A DNA stretch of 64,000 nt from positions 43,316 through 107,315 of the forward strand of contig NZ_VJNO01000023.1 in the NCBI RefSeq assembly GCF_007096885.1, in the 5' to 3' direction. This document shows positions 24,303 through 31,515 of this stretch, one piece after another; within the stretch, counting starts at the first letter, position 1, and each line of letters begins with the position of its first letter. The notes below the pieces were generated by a model, which worked only from the letters and a program-made list of their open reading frames with translations, was not told the DNA's origin and did not search any database. The DNA comes from Streptomyces sp. 130 (GTDB lineage Bacteria > Actinomycetota > Actinomycetes > Streptomycetales > Streptomycetaceae). Position numbers and translations under genes: made by a program.

Positions 24303-25334
24303 TCAGACCCGGGTGACCGAGGAGACGGGCATCATGCCGACCGGGTCGTAGCGGACCGGGGCGCCCGGGTACGGGGCGTGGATGACCTGGCCGTTCCCGA
24401 CGTACATCCCGATGTGGCTGGCGTCCGCCCGGTAGGCGACGAGGTCGCCGGGGCGGGCCTCGGACAGCGGCACCATGTGCCCGGCGTACCGCTGGGCCTG
24501 CGAGGTCCGGGGCAGGCTCACCCCGGCCTGGGCCCAGGCCCACTGCATCAGCCCGGAGCAGTCGAACCCGGAGGGCCCGTTGGCGCCCCACACATACGGC
24601 CGGCCGAGCGCCTGCTGTGCGGCCAGGACGGCCGCGGCGGCGCGGGACGAGCCCGCCGGGAGCCCGGCCGGGAGCCCGGCGGCCGGGTCCCGCCCGTCGC
24701 GCGAGGCGCGGGCCAGGCCGGCCCGCTCGGAGGCCGGCAGCGACTGCAGCAGCTGCCTGGCGCGGGCGAGCTTGCGTTCGACGGTCCGCTTGTGGCGGCC
24801 GACGGCTTCCCGGCGGCGCTCCAGGCCGGCCAGCGAGCGGGCGGCCTCGGCCCGGGTCTGGGCGAGTGCCCGCTGGGCCTCGCGCAGTTCGGCGAGGGCG
24901 GAGGTCCGGTGGGCGTCGGCCAGGGTGACGGCGGCGGCCCGGTCGAGGTAGCTGTCGGGGTCGGAGGTGAGCAGCAGGGCCAGCGAGGGGTCGATGCCGC
25001 CCGCGCGGTACTCCGCCCGGGCCGCCGAGCCCAGCTCCTCGCGCATCCGGTTGATGCGTTCCTGGCCGCGGGCGGCCCGGTCCTGGGCCCGGCTGAACTC
25101 GCCGCGCAGCCGGGTCACGTCCTCGCCGGCCCTGTTGTACCGCTCGGTGGCGCGCTCGGCCTCGGCGTAGAGGCGGTCGACGCGGGCCCCGGCGGACCTC
25201 GGGGTGTCGTGCGGCTCGGCGTTAGCGGTGGCGGCGCCGAGTGTCGCGGCCGCGGTCGCGGCTGCCGCCGTCAGGACGGTGGCCCGGGCAGCGCGGCCGG
25301 TACCGGGTGGTGTGGAACGGCGATGGGATCCCAC
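24303..25334 (-). CDS. Secreted NlpC/P60 (C40) peptidoglycan endopeptidase
   Basis: 343 residues. GTG 25334 gives an N-terminus (VGSHRRSTPP) parallel to that of the paralogue upstream (VASHRRPKQP) and a signal peptide ending near ATANAEP. Residues about 45-215 form a coiled coil. The NlpC/P60 domain (residues 230-343) has Cys in FDCSGLMQWA and His in HIGMYVGNG. It hydrolyses D-gamma-glutamyl-diaminopimelate or related stem-peptide bonds in the wall. AGGGAG lies 11 bases before the start, longer than usual. Tandem paralogue with the next gene. Confidence 0.9.
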   Translation of the reverse strand: MGSHRRSTPPGTGRAARATVLTAAAATAAATLGAATANAEPHDTPRSAGARVDRLYAEAERATERYNRAGEDVTRLRGEFSRAQDRAARGQERINRMREELGSAARAEYRAGGIDPSLALLLTSDPDSYLDRAAAVTLADAHRTSALAELREAQRALAQTRAEAARSLAGLERRREAVGRHKRTVERKLARARQLLQSLPASERAGLARASRDGRDPAAGLPAGLPAGSSRAAAAVLAAQQALGRPYVWGANGPSGFDCSGLMQWAWAQAGVSLPRTSQAQRYAGHMVPLSEARPGDLVAYRADASHIGMYVGNGQVIHAPYPGAPVRYDPVGMMPVSSVTRV

Positions 25335-25490
25335 AGGACGCCGCGCTCCCTTCCGCTGTGCGCAGACGCGCGCGGCCCCTGCCGCCCGGGCGGGCGGACC
25401 GACGTACGGGAGCCGCGGCAGCAGGCAGACAGTAGCCGCGTGATCACGGAGCGGACAAAGACGCGCCGGACCGGTGGGGGCCACACACAG

Positions 25491-25535
25491 TGACGCCCCG
25501 CCGGTGACCTGTGGTCTCCGGCGGGGCGGGCGTCA
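25491..25535 (-). terminator. Terminator after the upstream NlpC/P60 gene
   Basis: 11-bp perfect stem CGCCCCGCCGG/CCGGCGGGGCG (25494-25504 with 25518-25528), 13-base loop, extended by TGA/TCA beyond a 2-base bulge. It separates the two tandem NlpC/P60 genes, which therefore need not form one transcript. Confidence 0.75.
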
Positions 25536-25571
25536 GTACGGGGCGCGGGAATTCGCCCGTTCGGGCGCGGT

Positions 25572-26597
25572 TCAGATGCGCACGGCGGCGTAGATGCTGC
25601 CGATGGTGCTCATCGACTCGTAGCGCACGTAGGCGCCGGGGTACGGGGCGTGCAGGACCTGGCCGTTGCCCGCGTAGAGGCCGACGTGCTCGTTCCCGTT
25701 GAAGAAGACCAGGTCGCCGGGGGCCAGCTGGCTGACGCCGATCCGGTGGCCCTGGTTGACCTGGGTGTACGTGGTGCGGGTGATGTTGACGCCGGCCTGG
25801 GCGTAGGCCCACATGGTGAGGCCAGAGCAGTCGAAGGAGTTGGGGCCGGTGGCCGCGGGCACGTACGGCTTGCCCAGGCGGGTGGCGGCGGCGTTGAGGG
25901 CGGCGGCGCCGAGCCCGGAGGCGGGGACCTCGTTGCCGAGCTCGACCCGGGTGCCGGCGTCGCGGCTCGCGCGGGCCTCGTCCTGGCGGATCTTCGCCCG
26001 CTCGGCCTCGGTCAGGGTGTTGAGCAGGCGGCGCGCCTCGGCCAGCTTCGCCTGCTGCTTCTTCTTCTTCTCGCCGAGCGTCTTGCGGACGGAGGCGAGG
26101 TCGCTCAGCTTGTCCTGGGCCTCCTTGCGCTGCTGCGCGAGGGCCCGCTGCTTCTCCTGGACCTTGGACAGCGCCTCGGCCTGCTTGGCCGTCAGCTGGT
26201 CGAGCGCGGACGCCTGGTCCAGGAAGCTGTCCGGGTCGGACGAGAGGAAGAGCTGGACGGAGGGGTCGATGCCTCCGGAGCGGTACTGCGCGGCGGCGAG
26301 GGAGCCGAGGCCGGAACGGAGCTGGTTGAGCTCCTCCTGGCCGCGGGCCACCTTGTCCTGGATCGCATCGATCTGCTTCTCGAGCTTCTCCTGCTTCTCC
26401 TTGGCCCCGTTGTACTGCTCGGTGGCCGCTCCGGCCTCGTGGTAGAGCTTGTCGACCTTCGCCTTGACCTCGTTCTTGGTCGGCTTGGGGTCGGCGTGAG
26501 CGGCCTGGGAGGACAGGGCGACGGCCGCGGCTGCGGTCGCGGTGAGCACGGTCACACGAGTGCGGCTCGGCTGCTTGGGACGACGGTGGGACGCCAC
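25572..26597 (-). CDS. Secreted NlpC/P60 (C40) peptidoglycan endopeptidase
   Basis: 341 residues. GTG 26597 lies 9 bases after AGGAG. Signal peptide to about AAHADP; coiled-coil region residues 40-215 rich in Lys/Gln/Glu (EKKKKQQAKLAEA); catalytic domain with Cys in FDCSGLTMWA and His in NEHVGLYAGNG. Of the two paralogues this one has the long 5' leader with a riboswitch-like element and its own promoter, so it is likely the separately regulated copy. Such RipA-like enzymes act in cell separation and spore formation. Confidence 0.93.
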   Translation of the reverse strand: MASHRRPKQPSRTRVTVLTATAAAAVALSSQAAHADPKPTKNEVKAKVDKLYHEAGAATEQYNGAKEKQEKLEKQIDAIQDKVARGQEELNQLRSGLGSLAAAQYRSGGIDPSVQLFLSSDPDSFLDQASALDQLTAKQAEALSKVQEKQRALAQQRKEAQDKLSDLASVRKTLGEKKKKQQAKLAEARRLLNTLTEAERAKIRQDEARASRDAGTRVELGNEVPASGLGAAALNAAATRLGKPYVPAATGPNSFDCSGLTMWAYAQAGVNITRTTYTQVNQGHRIGVSQLAPGDLVFFNGNEHVGLYAGNGQVLHAPYPGAYVRYESMSTIGSIYAAVRI

Positions 26598-26618
26598 GAA
26601 GGCGAGCTCCTTCTTCCT

Positions 26619-26690
26619 CGAGCCGCCTACCGGATCTGTGGGGGGAGGAGGGTCCCCGGCTCCGTGCACGTCACGGACTCGGCGGTTCCT
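26619..26690 (-). promoter_or_regulatory. c-di-AMP (ydaO/yuaA) riboswitch-like leader, apparently lacking the central core
   Basis: On the reverse strand the leader has GGAACCGCCGAGTCCG, then CGGAGCCGGGGACCC, and 20 bases later CCGGTAGGCGGCTCG. These are the 5' and 3' conserved edges of actinobacterial ydaO riboswitches, including the P1 pairing CCGCC/GGCGG. The central segments I expect (GGGGTGAAT and GACAGCTAACC) are absent. NlpC/P60 genes are classic targets of this riboswitch. I read it as an internally deleted relative; whether it still binds ligand is unknown. Confidence 0.5.
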
Positions 26691-26739
26691 TCGCCGCCAC
26701 CCCGGGTGGGTGATCGACCGCGCGAAGGTTCGAGGCCCG

Positions 26740-26769
26740 ACCCTAGTGACCATCTTGTGATCAGTTCAA
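26740..26769 (-). promoter_or_regulatory. Promoter of the riboswitch-led NlpC/P60 gene
   Basis: Reverse-strand TTGAAC (26764-26769) and TAGGGT (26740-26745) are spaced by 18 bases, a good match to Streptomyces vegetative promoters. Transcription would begin near 26733, giving a leader of about 135 bases, which is shorter than a full ydaO element plus ribosome site needs. Confidence 0.55.
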
Positions 26770-26884
26770 ATCCTCACAGGAAAAAACTCGTCACACACGG
26801 CACTTCTTTACCCACACCCCACGGCGCGTAGCGGCGACTTGACGGACCGTTCCCTGATCTCGGCCGAACTCCCCGCAAGGAACG

Positions 26885-28249
26885 CTAAACCCGCGAAAGC
26901 CGCTTCAGGAGCAAGGCGGACGCAACGGGCCTGGCCCCCGCCTTCGCCACTCCGTCGGCCACCTCGCGGTCGGTGGAGACCACCACCACGGGCCGCCCCG
27001 GCGGCTCCGCGCGCGCCAGTTGACGGATCAGCTCGTCGGCGGTGACCCCCGGCTTGCTGAACAGCACCCGCACCCCGCGCGGCGGCGCCAGCAGCACCGG
27101 GGCGGCCAGCTCCGCCCCGTCGAACACACACGTCATCTCCGCGCCGGTGCGCGCCGCGAGGACGGAGAGCCCGCCGAGCAGCCGCAGCCGCTGCTTCTCC
27201 AACGGCATCTGCGGATAACCCGTCTTGGTGACGTTGTAGCCGTCCACGATCAGATGGGCCTGCGGCAGCGCCAGGAGCTGGTCGAGCAGCGCCGGGTCGG
27301 TCTCCGACAGGGCCCTGGCCGCGATGTCCTTGGGCGACATCCGGCCGGGCTCCACCGCGTCCACACCGTCCGCCGGCCGCATCGAGGAGGGCGGCAGCGC
27401 CAGTTCGCGCCGCAGCCCGCCGGCCGCCTCCAGCACCGTGTCCAGCAGCAGCCGCAGCCGCATGTCCTCGACCGAGCGCCCCTCCCGGGCCGCCCGGCGA
27501 CTCGCCTCGGCCGACGCCTCCGCCTCCCCGAGCCGCGCCCTCAGCCGCCGGGTCTCGCTCTCGGCGGCGGACACCTGGGCGGCCGCCTCGGCGCGCACGG
27601 CCTCGGTCTCGGCACGGCCCCGGCGCAGCGCCGCCTCACCGCGCTTGACCTCGTTGAGCGCGCTGCGCAGCTTGCGCTGGAGGGAGTCCGCCTCCTTGCG
27701 GGCGGCGTCCAGCTCGGCGCGGAGCCGTTCGGTCTCGCTCTTCGTGTGCGCCCTGGCCTCGGCCAGCTCCTCGCGCAGCCGCGCCACTTCGCGCCGGCTC
27801 TCCTCGCCGGCCCGCTCGGCGTCGGCGCGCTGGACCTCCTCGCCGGCCGCCGCGACCAGCTTCACCCAGCCGTCGGGGCGCAGCACGTACGCCGCCGCCG
27901 CCACGTCCACCGGGTCGGCGGCGGCGGGCGGCGCGCCGGACTCCACGGCGTCCGCCAGCTCCGGCTGGGCCTCCCGGAGCCGGTCACCGATGCGGCGGCG
28001 GAACCGGTCGTCGTTCGCCACGGCGGCGGCCATGGCGTTCCCGGCGAACTTGGCGCGCCGCGACGCCGTGAAGCGGGCGTACTGCCTCAGCTGGGCGGGC
28101 AGTTCGGCGACCGTGAGACCGCCGAACGCGTCGGACACCAGCGCGACGACCCGGCGCCGTACCCCTTCGGGCAGCGGGCGGTCGAGCGCCTCCACGGCGT
28201 CGTCGGCCCGGTCGGCCGACGCGGCGCCGCCCTCGGGCTGCTCCACCAT
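26885..28249 (-). CDS. NYN-domain protein with long central coiled coil
   Basis: 454 residues. Residues about 1-140 are helical; residues 140-275 form a highly charged coiled coil (repeated ARLREELAEARAHT-like heptads); the C-terminal 125 residues are a YacP-like NYN/PIN nuclease domain (AHLIVDGYNVTKTGYP, EMTCVFDGAE, RVLFSKPG, VVVVSTDREVAD) with the conserved Asp residues of RNA-processing nucleases. Probably a cytoplasmic RNase or RNA-binding factor; the RNA target is unknown. It follows a small zinc-ribbon gene by 35 bases. Confidence 0.9.
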   Translation of the reverse strand: MVEQPEGGAASADRADDAVEALDRPLPEGVRRRVVALVSDAFGGLTVAELPAQLRQYARFTASRRAKFAGNAMAAAVANDDRFRRRIGDRLREAQPELADAVESGAPPAAADPVDVAAAAYVLRPDGWVKLVAAAGEEVQRADAERAGEESRREVARLREELAEARAHTKSETERLRAELDAARKEADSLQRKLRSALNEVKRGEAALRRGRAETEAVRAEAAAQVSAAESETRRLRARLGEAEASAEASRRAAREGRSVEDMRLRLLLDTVLEAAGGLRRELALPPSSMRPADGVDAVEPGRMSPKDIAARALSETDPALLDQLLALPQAHLIVDGYNVTKTGYPQMPLEKQRLRLLGGLSVLAARTGAEMTCVFDGAELAAPVLLAPPRGVRVLFSKPGVTADELIRQLARAEPPGRPVVVVSTDREVADGVAKAGARPVASALLLKRLSRV

Positions 28250-28284
28250 CCGTCACCCCATTGTGTTGTCTTGGCCCGGCCCCC

Positions 28285-28527
28285 TCAGGAGTCGGCACCC
28301 GGCCTGTCCACCAGCTCGATCTGGTCCACCGCGTTGCACCAACGACAACGGACCGACTCGATGGTCTCACTGACCACCTCGCGTTCCTCGACGCTCGACT
28401 TCCCGGCCAGGTCGAGGTGCACGTACTCCACGACCTTGGAGGACCGCGTCACGTCGAAGCGCGTGAGGTTCCCGCAGAGCGTGCAGCGCCAGCGGGTCGT
28501 GTCGGTCGGCTGGGGAACGGTCGTCAT
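28285..28527 (-). CDS. Small zinc-ribbon protein
   Basis: 80 residues. Two Cys pairs, CTLCG and CRWC, 45 residues apart, form a plausible zinc ribbon. ATG 28527 has AGAGGA 6 bases upstream. It probably shares a transcript with the NYN gene just downstream. No function known to me. Confidence 0.85.
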   Translation of the reverse strand: MTTVPQPTDTTRWRCTLCGNLTRFDVTRSSKVVEYVHLDLAGKSSVEEREVVSETIESVRCRWCNAVDQIELVDRPGADS

Positions 28528-28686
28528 CGTGCGTCCTCTTTCGTCGAGCCGTGAGCTGCCGGACAAGGGTCTCGCGGTGCGCCGTCGAACTGCGGATGTC
28601 CACCTGTCACCCTACGGCCTCGGCGCTTGCGCCCGGCACGGCGAGGCGGTCTGTCCCGTTCGCTCCGTTTGCGTCATGCTCTGTTC

Positions 28687-29433
28687 ATGATCGATCGGCG
28701 GGCCGCCGCGGGCAGGCTCCTGCGAGCGGCCACTTCGGGCGGGCCACCGGTGACGTACGCCCTCATCGCCCTGTGCTGCGCGGTCTTCGTGATCAGCCCG
28801 CTCTCCGGCTTCGTCCCGGTGCGCGGCGGGGCGGACGCGCTGCTCGCCGCCCAGGCGGGCTACTTCGAACGGTGGGGCGTGATCCCGAGCGAGCTGTGGG
28901 ACGGCTCGGCGCACGCCCTGCTCACCCCGTTCACCGCACTGTTCGTGCACGGCAGCTGGCTGCACCTGCTGGGCAACATGCTGTTCCTGTACGTGTTCGG
29001 CGCGATGGCCGAGGAGCGCATGGGGCACACCGAGTTCGCCCTGTTCTACCTGGGCTGCGGCTACCTCGCGCTGCTCGCGTACGCCGCCGCGCACGCCACG
29101 TCCGACCAGACGCTCGTCGGCGCGTCGGGGGCGATCTCGGCGGTGCTCGGGGCGTTCCTCTACCTCTTCCCCCGGGCCCGGGTGACCAGCGTCTTCCCGT
29201 TCCTGCTGTTCCTGCCGCTGCGCTTCCCCGCGTGGGTGGTGCTGATCTTCTGGTTCGTGCTCCAGTGGCTGGCCGCCGAGGGCGCGGGGAGCGGCCCGGG
29301 CGTGGCGTACCTGGCCCACGTCGTCGGCTTCGCGACCGGGTTCCTCTACGCCTGGGGGCGCTACAGGCGCGACACCGGAGGCCCTAGAGTGAAGTCTTCA
29401 GCCACGGCCACCGAGGGAGAAACACCGCCGTGA
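28687..29433 (+). CDS. Rhomboid-family intramembrane serine protease
   Basis: 248 residues, six hydrophobic segments. Catalytic Ser147 in VGASGAIS and His211 in YLAHVVGFATGF form the rhomboid dyad; LHLLGNMLFLYVFG is the conserved second-helix motif. It cleaves transmembrane segments of unknown clients. No ribosome site is visible, but CATGCT ends 6 bases before the ATG, which would fit a leaderless transcript. Its stop overlaps the next start as GTGA. Confidence 0.92.
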   Translation: MIDRRAAAGRLLRAATSGGPPVTYALIALCCAVFVISPLSGFVPVRGGADALLAAQAGYFERWGVIPSELWDGSAHALLTPFTALFVHGSWLHLLGNMLFLYVFGAMAEERMGHTEFALFYLGCGYLALLAYAAAHATSDQTLVGASGAISAVLGAFLYLFPRARVTSVFPFLLFLPLRFPAWVVLIFWFVLQWLAAEGAGSGPGVAYLAHVVGFATGFLYAWGRYRRDTGGPRVKSSATATEGETPP

Positions 29434-29711
29434 TCACCGCGATCGTGCTCATCAAGACCAGTGTGGACCGGATTCCCGAGATCGCCGAGGCCATCGCCGC
29501 GCTGGACAGCGTCAGCGAGGTCTTCTCGGTCACCGGCACCTACGACCTGATCGCCATGGTCCGGGTGGCCAAGCACGACGACCTGGCCGAGGTCATCCCC
29601 GGCCGGATCAGCAAGATCCAGGGCGTCGAGGCGACCGACACCCACGTGGCCTTCCGGACGTACTCGCAGCACGACCTGGAGGCCGCGTTCTCCATCGGCC
29701 TGGACGCGTAG
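29430..29711 (+). CDS. Lrp/AsnC-type RAM domain protein without DNA-binding domain
   Basis: 93 residues covering only the ligand-binding RAM (ferredoxin-like) domain: MITAIVLIKTSVDRIPE, VTGTYDLIAMVRV and a C-terminal strand. The helix-turn-helix found in full-length Lrp proteins is missing, so it may sense an amino acid or modulate a full-length Lrp. The GTG overlaps the rhomboid stop by 4 bases (29430-29433), so the two are translationally coupled. Confidence 0.92.
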   Translation: MITAIVLIKTSVDRIPEIAEAIAALDSVSEVFSVTGTYDLIAMVRVAKHDDLAEVIPGRISKIQGVEATDTHVAFRTYSQHDLEAAFSIGLDA

Positions 29712-29744
29712 GGCCTTTCCGCACCTCCGGCCGCCGCCCGGCCC

Positions 29745-31121
29745 TCAGACCTGGGCGGCGCCCCGGTCCGGCACGCAACGGCCGTCCTCGGTGCGGTACT
29801 TCCAGCGCGCCCCGTCGCTCACCAGCTCCCGGACCGCGCGCAGGAAGCGCTCGACGTGCTCGTCCGGAGTCCCGGCGCCGAAGCTGACCCGGATCGCGTT
29901 GAGGGACCTCTCGCCGGGCCGGGCCTCCGGCGCGCCGCACTCCCCCGCCTCGCCCGGGTCGCCGCCGAGCAGGGTGCGCACGAGCGGGTGGGCGCAGAAG
30001 AGGCCGTCGCGCACCCCGATGCCGTACTCGGCGGAGAGCGCGGCGGCGAAGTGGGAGCTGTTCCAGCCCTCCACCACGAACGAGATCACCCCGACCCTCG
30101 GCGCGTCGTCGCCGAACAGCGAGAGCACCTTCACCTCGGGGACGTCGGCCAGCCCGGTCAGGACCTCGCGGACGAGGTGCTGCTCGCGGGCGACCAGCCG
30201 GTCGAATCCGGCCTCGGTGAGCGCCTTGCAGGCGGAGGCGATGGAGTAGGCGCCGATGACGTTGGGCGAGCCGGCCTCGTGGCGGGCGGCGGTGGTGTGC
30301 CACTCGACGTCCACGCCGCCGTCCGCGCGCCGGGCCACCGTGCGGGAGGCGCCGCCGCCGGCCAGGTACGGTTCGGCGTCGCGCAGCCAGTCGGCCCGGC
30401 CGGCCAGGACGCCCGAGCCGAACGGCGCGTACAGCTTGTGGCCGGAGAAGGCGACCCAGTCCACGTCCAGCTCGGCGATGTCCACGGGGTGGTGCGGGGC
30501 GAGCTGGGCGGCGTCCAGGACGATCCGGGCGCCGTGCGCGTGCGCGGCGGCGGCCAGCTCCCGTACGGGCCACAGCTCGCCGGTCACGTTGGAGGCGCCG
30601 GTGACGCAGACCAGCGCCGGGCCGTAGGGCTCCCGGCCGGCCAGGGCCCGTTCCAGGACGGCGACGGCCTGGGCGGGGGTGCGCGGGGCGTTCAGGTAGG
30701 TGACGCGGGCGTCGCGCCAGGGCAGCAGCGAGGCGTGGTGCTCGGTCTCGAAGACGAAGACCTGGCAGTCGGCGGGCAGCGCGGCGGCCAGCAGGTTCAG
30801 CGAATCCGTGGTGGAGCGGGTGAAGACCACCTGGTCCTCGGGCCGGCAGCCCAGGAACTCCGCCACGGTGGCCCGGCTCGACTCGAAGAGGTCCGTGGAC
30901 AGCTGCGAGAGGTATCCGGCGCCCCGGTGCACGCTGCCGTAGTACGGGGCGTAGGCGGCCACGTCGTCCCAGACCCGCTTCAGCGCCGGGGCACTCGCGG
31001 CGTAGTCGAGCGCGGCGTAGCCGACCTCGCCACCGGTGACCAGCGGGACGAGGACATCCTCCCCCAGAACCGGCAGCGGGGGACAAAGCGACTGGTCGGC
31101 GGCAGCGGTGAAGACGGACAT
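29745..31121 (-). CDS. Class V aminotransferase / cysteine desulfurase-like PLP enzyme
   Basis: 458 residues, fold type I PLP enzyme. ALDYAASAPALKRV at the N-terminus, TGASNVTGE, DAAQLAPHHPVD and the PLP lysine in FSGHKLYAPFGSG are those of SufS/Csd-like desulfurases and related lyases. The SAM-IV riboswitch in its leader points to methionine/cysteine sulfur metabolism. ATG 31121 has GGGAG 6-8 bases upstream. Whether it releases sulfur from cysteine or acts on another thiol amino acid is not settled by the sequence. Confidence 0.9.
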   Translation of the reverse strand: MSVFTAAADQSLCPPLPVLGEDVLVPLVTGGEVGYAALDYAASAPALKRVWDDVAAYAPYYGSVHRGAGYLSQLSTDLFESSRATVAEFLGCRPEDQVVFTRSTTDSLNLLAAALPADCQVFVFETEHHASLLPWRDARVTYLNAPRTPAQAVAVLERALAGREPYGPALVCVTGASNVTGELWPVRELAAAAHAHGARIVLDAAQLAPHHPVDIAELDVDWVAFSGHKLYAPFGSGVLAGRADWLRDAEPYLAGGGASRTVARRADGGVDVEWHTTAARHEAGSPNVIGAYSIASACKALTEAGFDRLVAREQHLVREVLTGLADVPEVKVLSLFGDDAPRVGVISFVVEGWNSSHFAAALSAEYGIGVRDGLFCAHPLVRTLLGGDPGEAGECGAPEARPGERSLNAIRVSFGAGTPDEHVERFLRAVRELVSDGARWKYRTEDGRCVPDRGAAQV

Positions 31122-31208
31122 GGCGAACTCCCGTAAGAGGCAGGCGAGTTCCGGGCGCATGCGGACATGCGGCAGCACGGAACGGAAGAAAAGGGGAATG
31201 TGCGGAGA

Positions 31209-31239
31209 AGGGCCTGGGCGGCAAGCCGCCGCCGGGGCC
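31209..31239 (-). terminator. Hairpin after the mini-ORF in the SAM-IV leader
   Basis: On the reverse strand GGGCC...GGCCC enclose GGCGGC/GCCGCC with loop GGCTT, followed by TTCTCC. It stands between a 6-codon ORF and the aminotransferase gene, the place of an attenuator or expression platform. Confidence 0.5.
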
Positions 31240-31260
31240 CTATCGCATTCGCTTGCTCAC
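31240..31260 (-). CDS. Candidate 6-codon upstream ORF (VSKRMR)
   Basis: GTG start with AGGGAG 6 bases upstream, then AGC AAG CGA ATG CGA and TAG. The stop directly abuts the hairpin at 31209-31239. It lies between the SAM-IV aptamer and the gene. Its translation may influence folding of the hairpin; this is inference from position and the good ribosome site. Confidence 0.4.
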   Translation of the reverse strand: MSKRMR

Positions 31261-31314
31261 AAGAGGCTCCCTGAGGACCAAGGACCCCACGGGTGGACGT
31301 CACGCGACGTCGAG

Positions 31315-31433
31315 GGGTCCGCGCTTGCCGCAGACCTCGCTGCCTGCGGCCCGGTCTTCACCCGGGGCACCCCGCCACGGACGGAGGGTTGCCGGACAGC
31401 GGGCCGGGGCCGTAGTCGCTGTCACTCATGACC
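31315..31433 (-). promoter_or_regulatory. SAM-IV riboswitch
   Basis: The reverse strand holds GGTCATGAGTGACAGCG, P2 partner CGCTGTC, CGGCAACCCTCC, GGGGTGCCCCGGGTGAAGACC, and the 3' part CGGCAAGCGCGG. P1 is GGTC/GACC (31430-31433 with 31353-31356). Layout and conserved loops match the actinobacterial SAM-IV class as I know it from the mycobacterial example, including the 3' pseudoknot arm. It binds S-adenosylmethionine and should lower expression of the aminotransferase gene when SAM is abundant. Confidence 0.88.
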
Positions 31434-31469
31434 TGCGCAGCATCTTGCCATACGTACGGGAACGCGCAA

Positions 31470-31496
31470 GGCGCAGTCCGCGATCCGGACTGCGCC
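31470..31496 (-). terminator. Terminator after trpD
   Basis: 11-bp perfect stem GGCGCAGTCCG/CGGACTGCGCC with loop CGATC, 20 bases past the trpD stop. It insulates trpD from the SAM-IV leader. Together with the riboswitch and mini-ORF it accounts for the 394-base stretch 31122-31515; the rest of that stretch shows nothing I recognise. Confidence 0.85.
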
Positions 31497-31515
31497 CTGG
31501 CTCACTTCGACGCGC

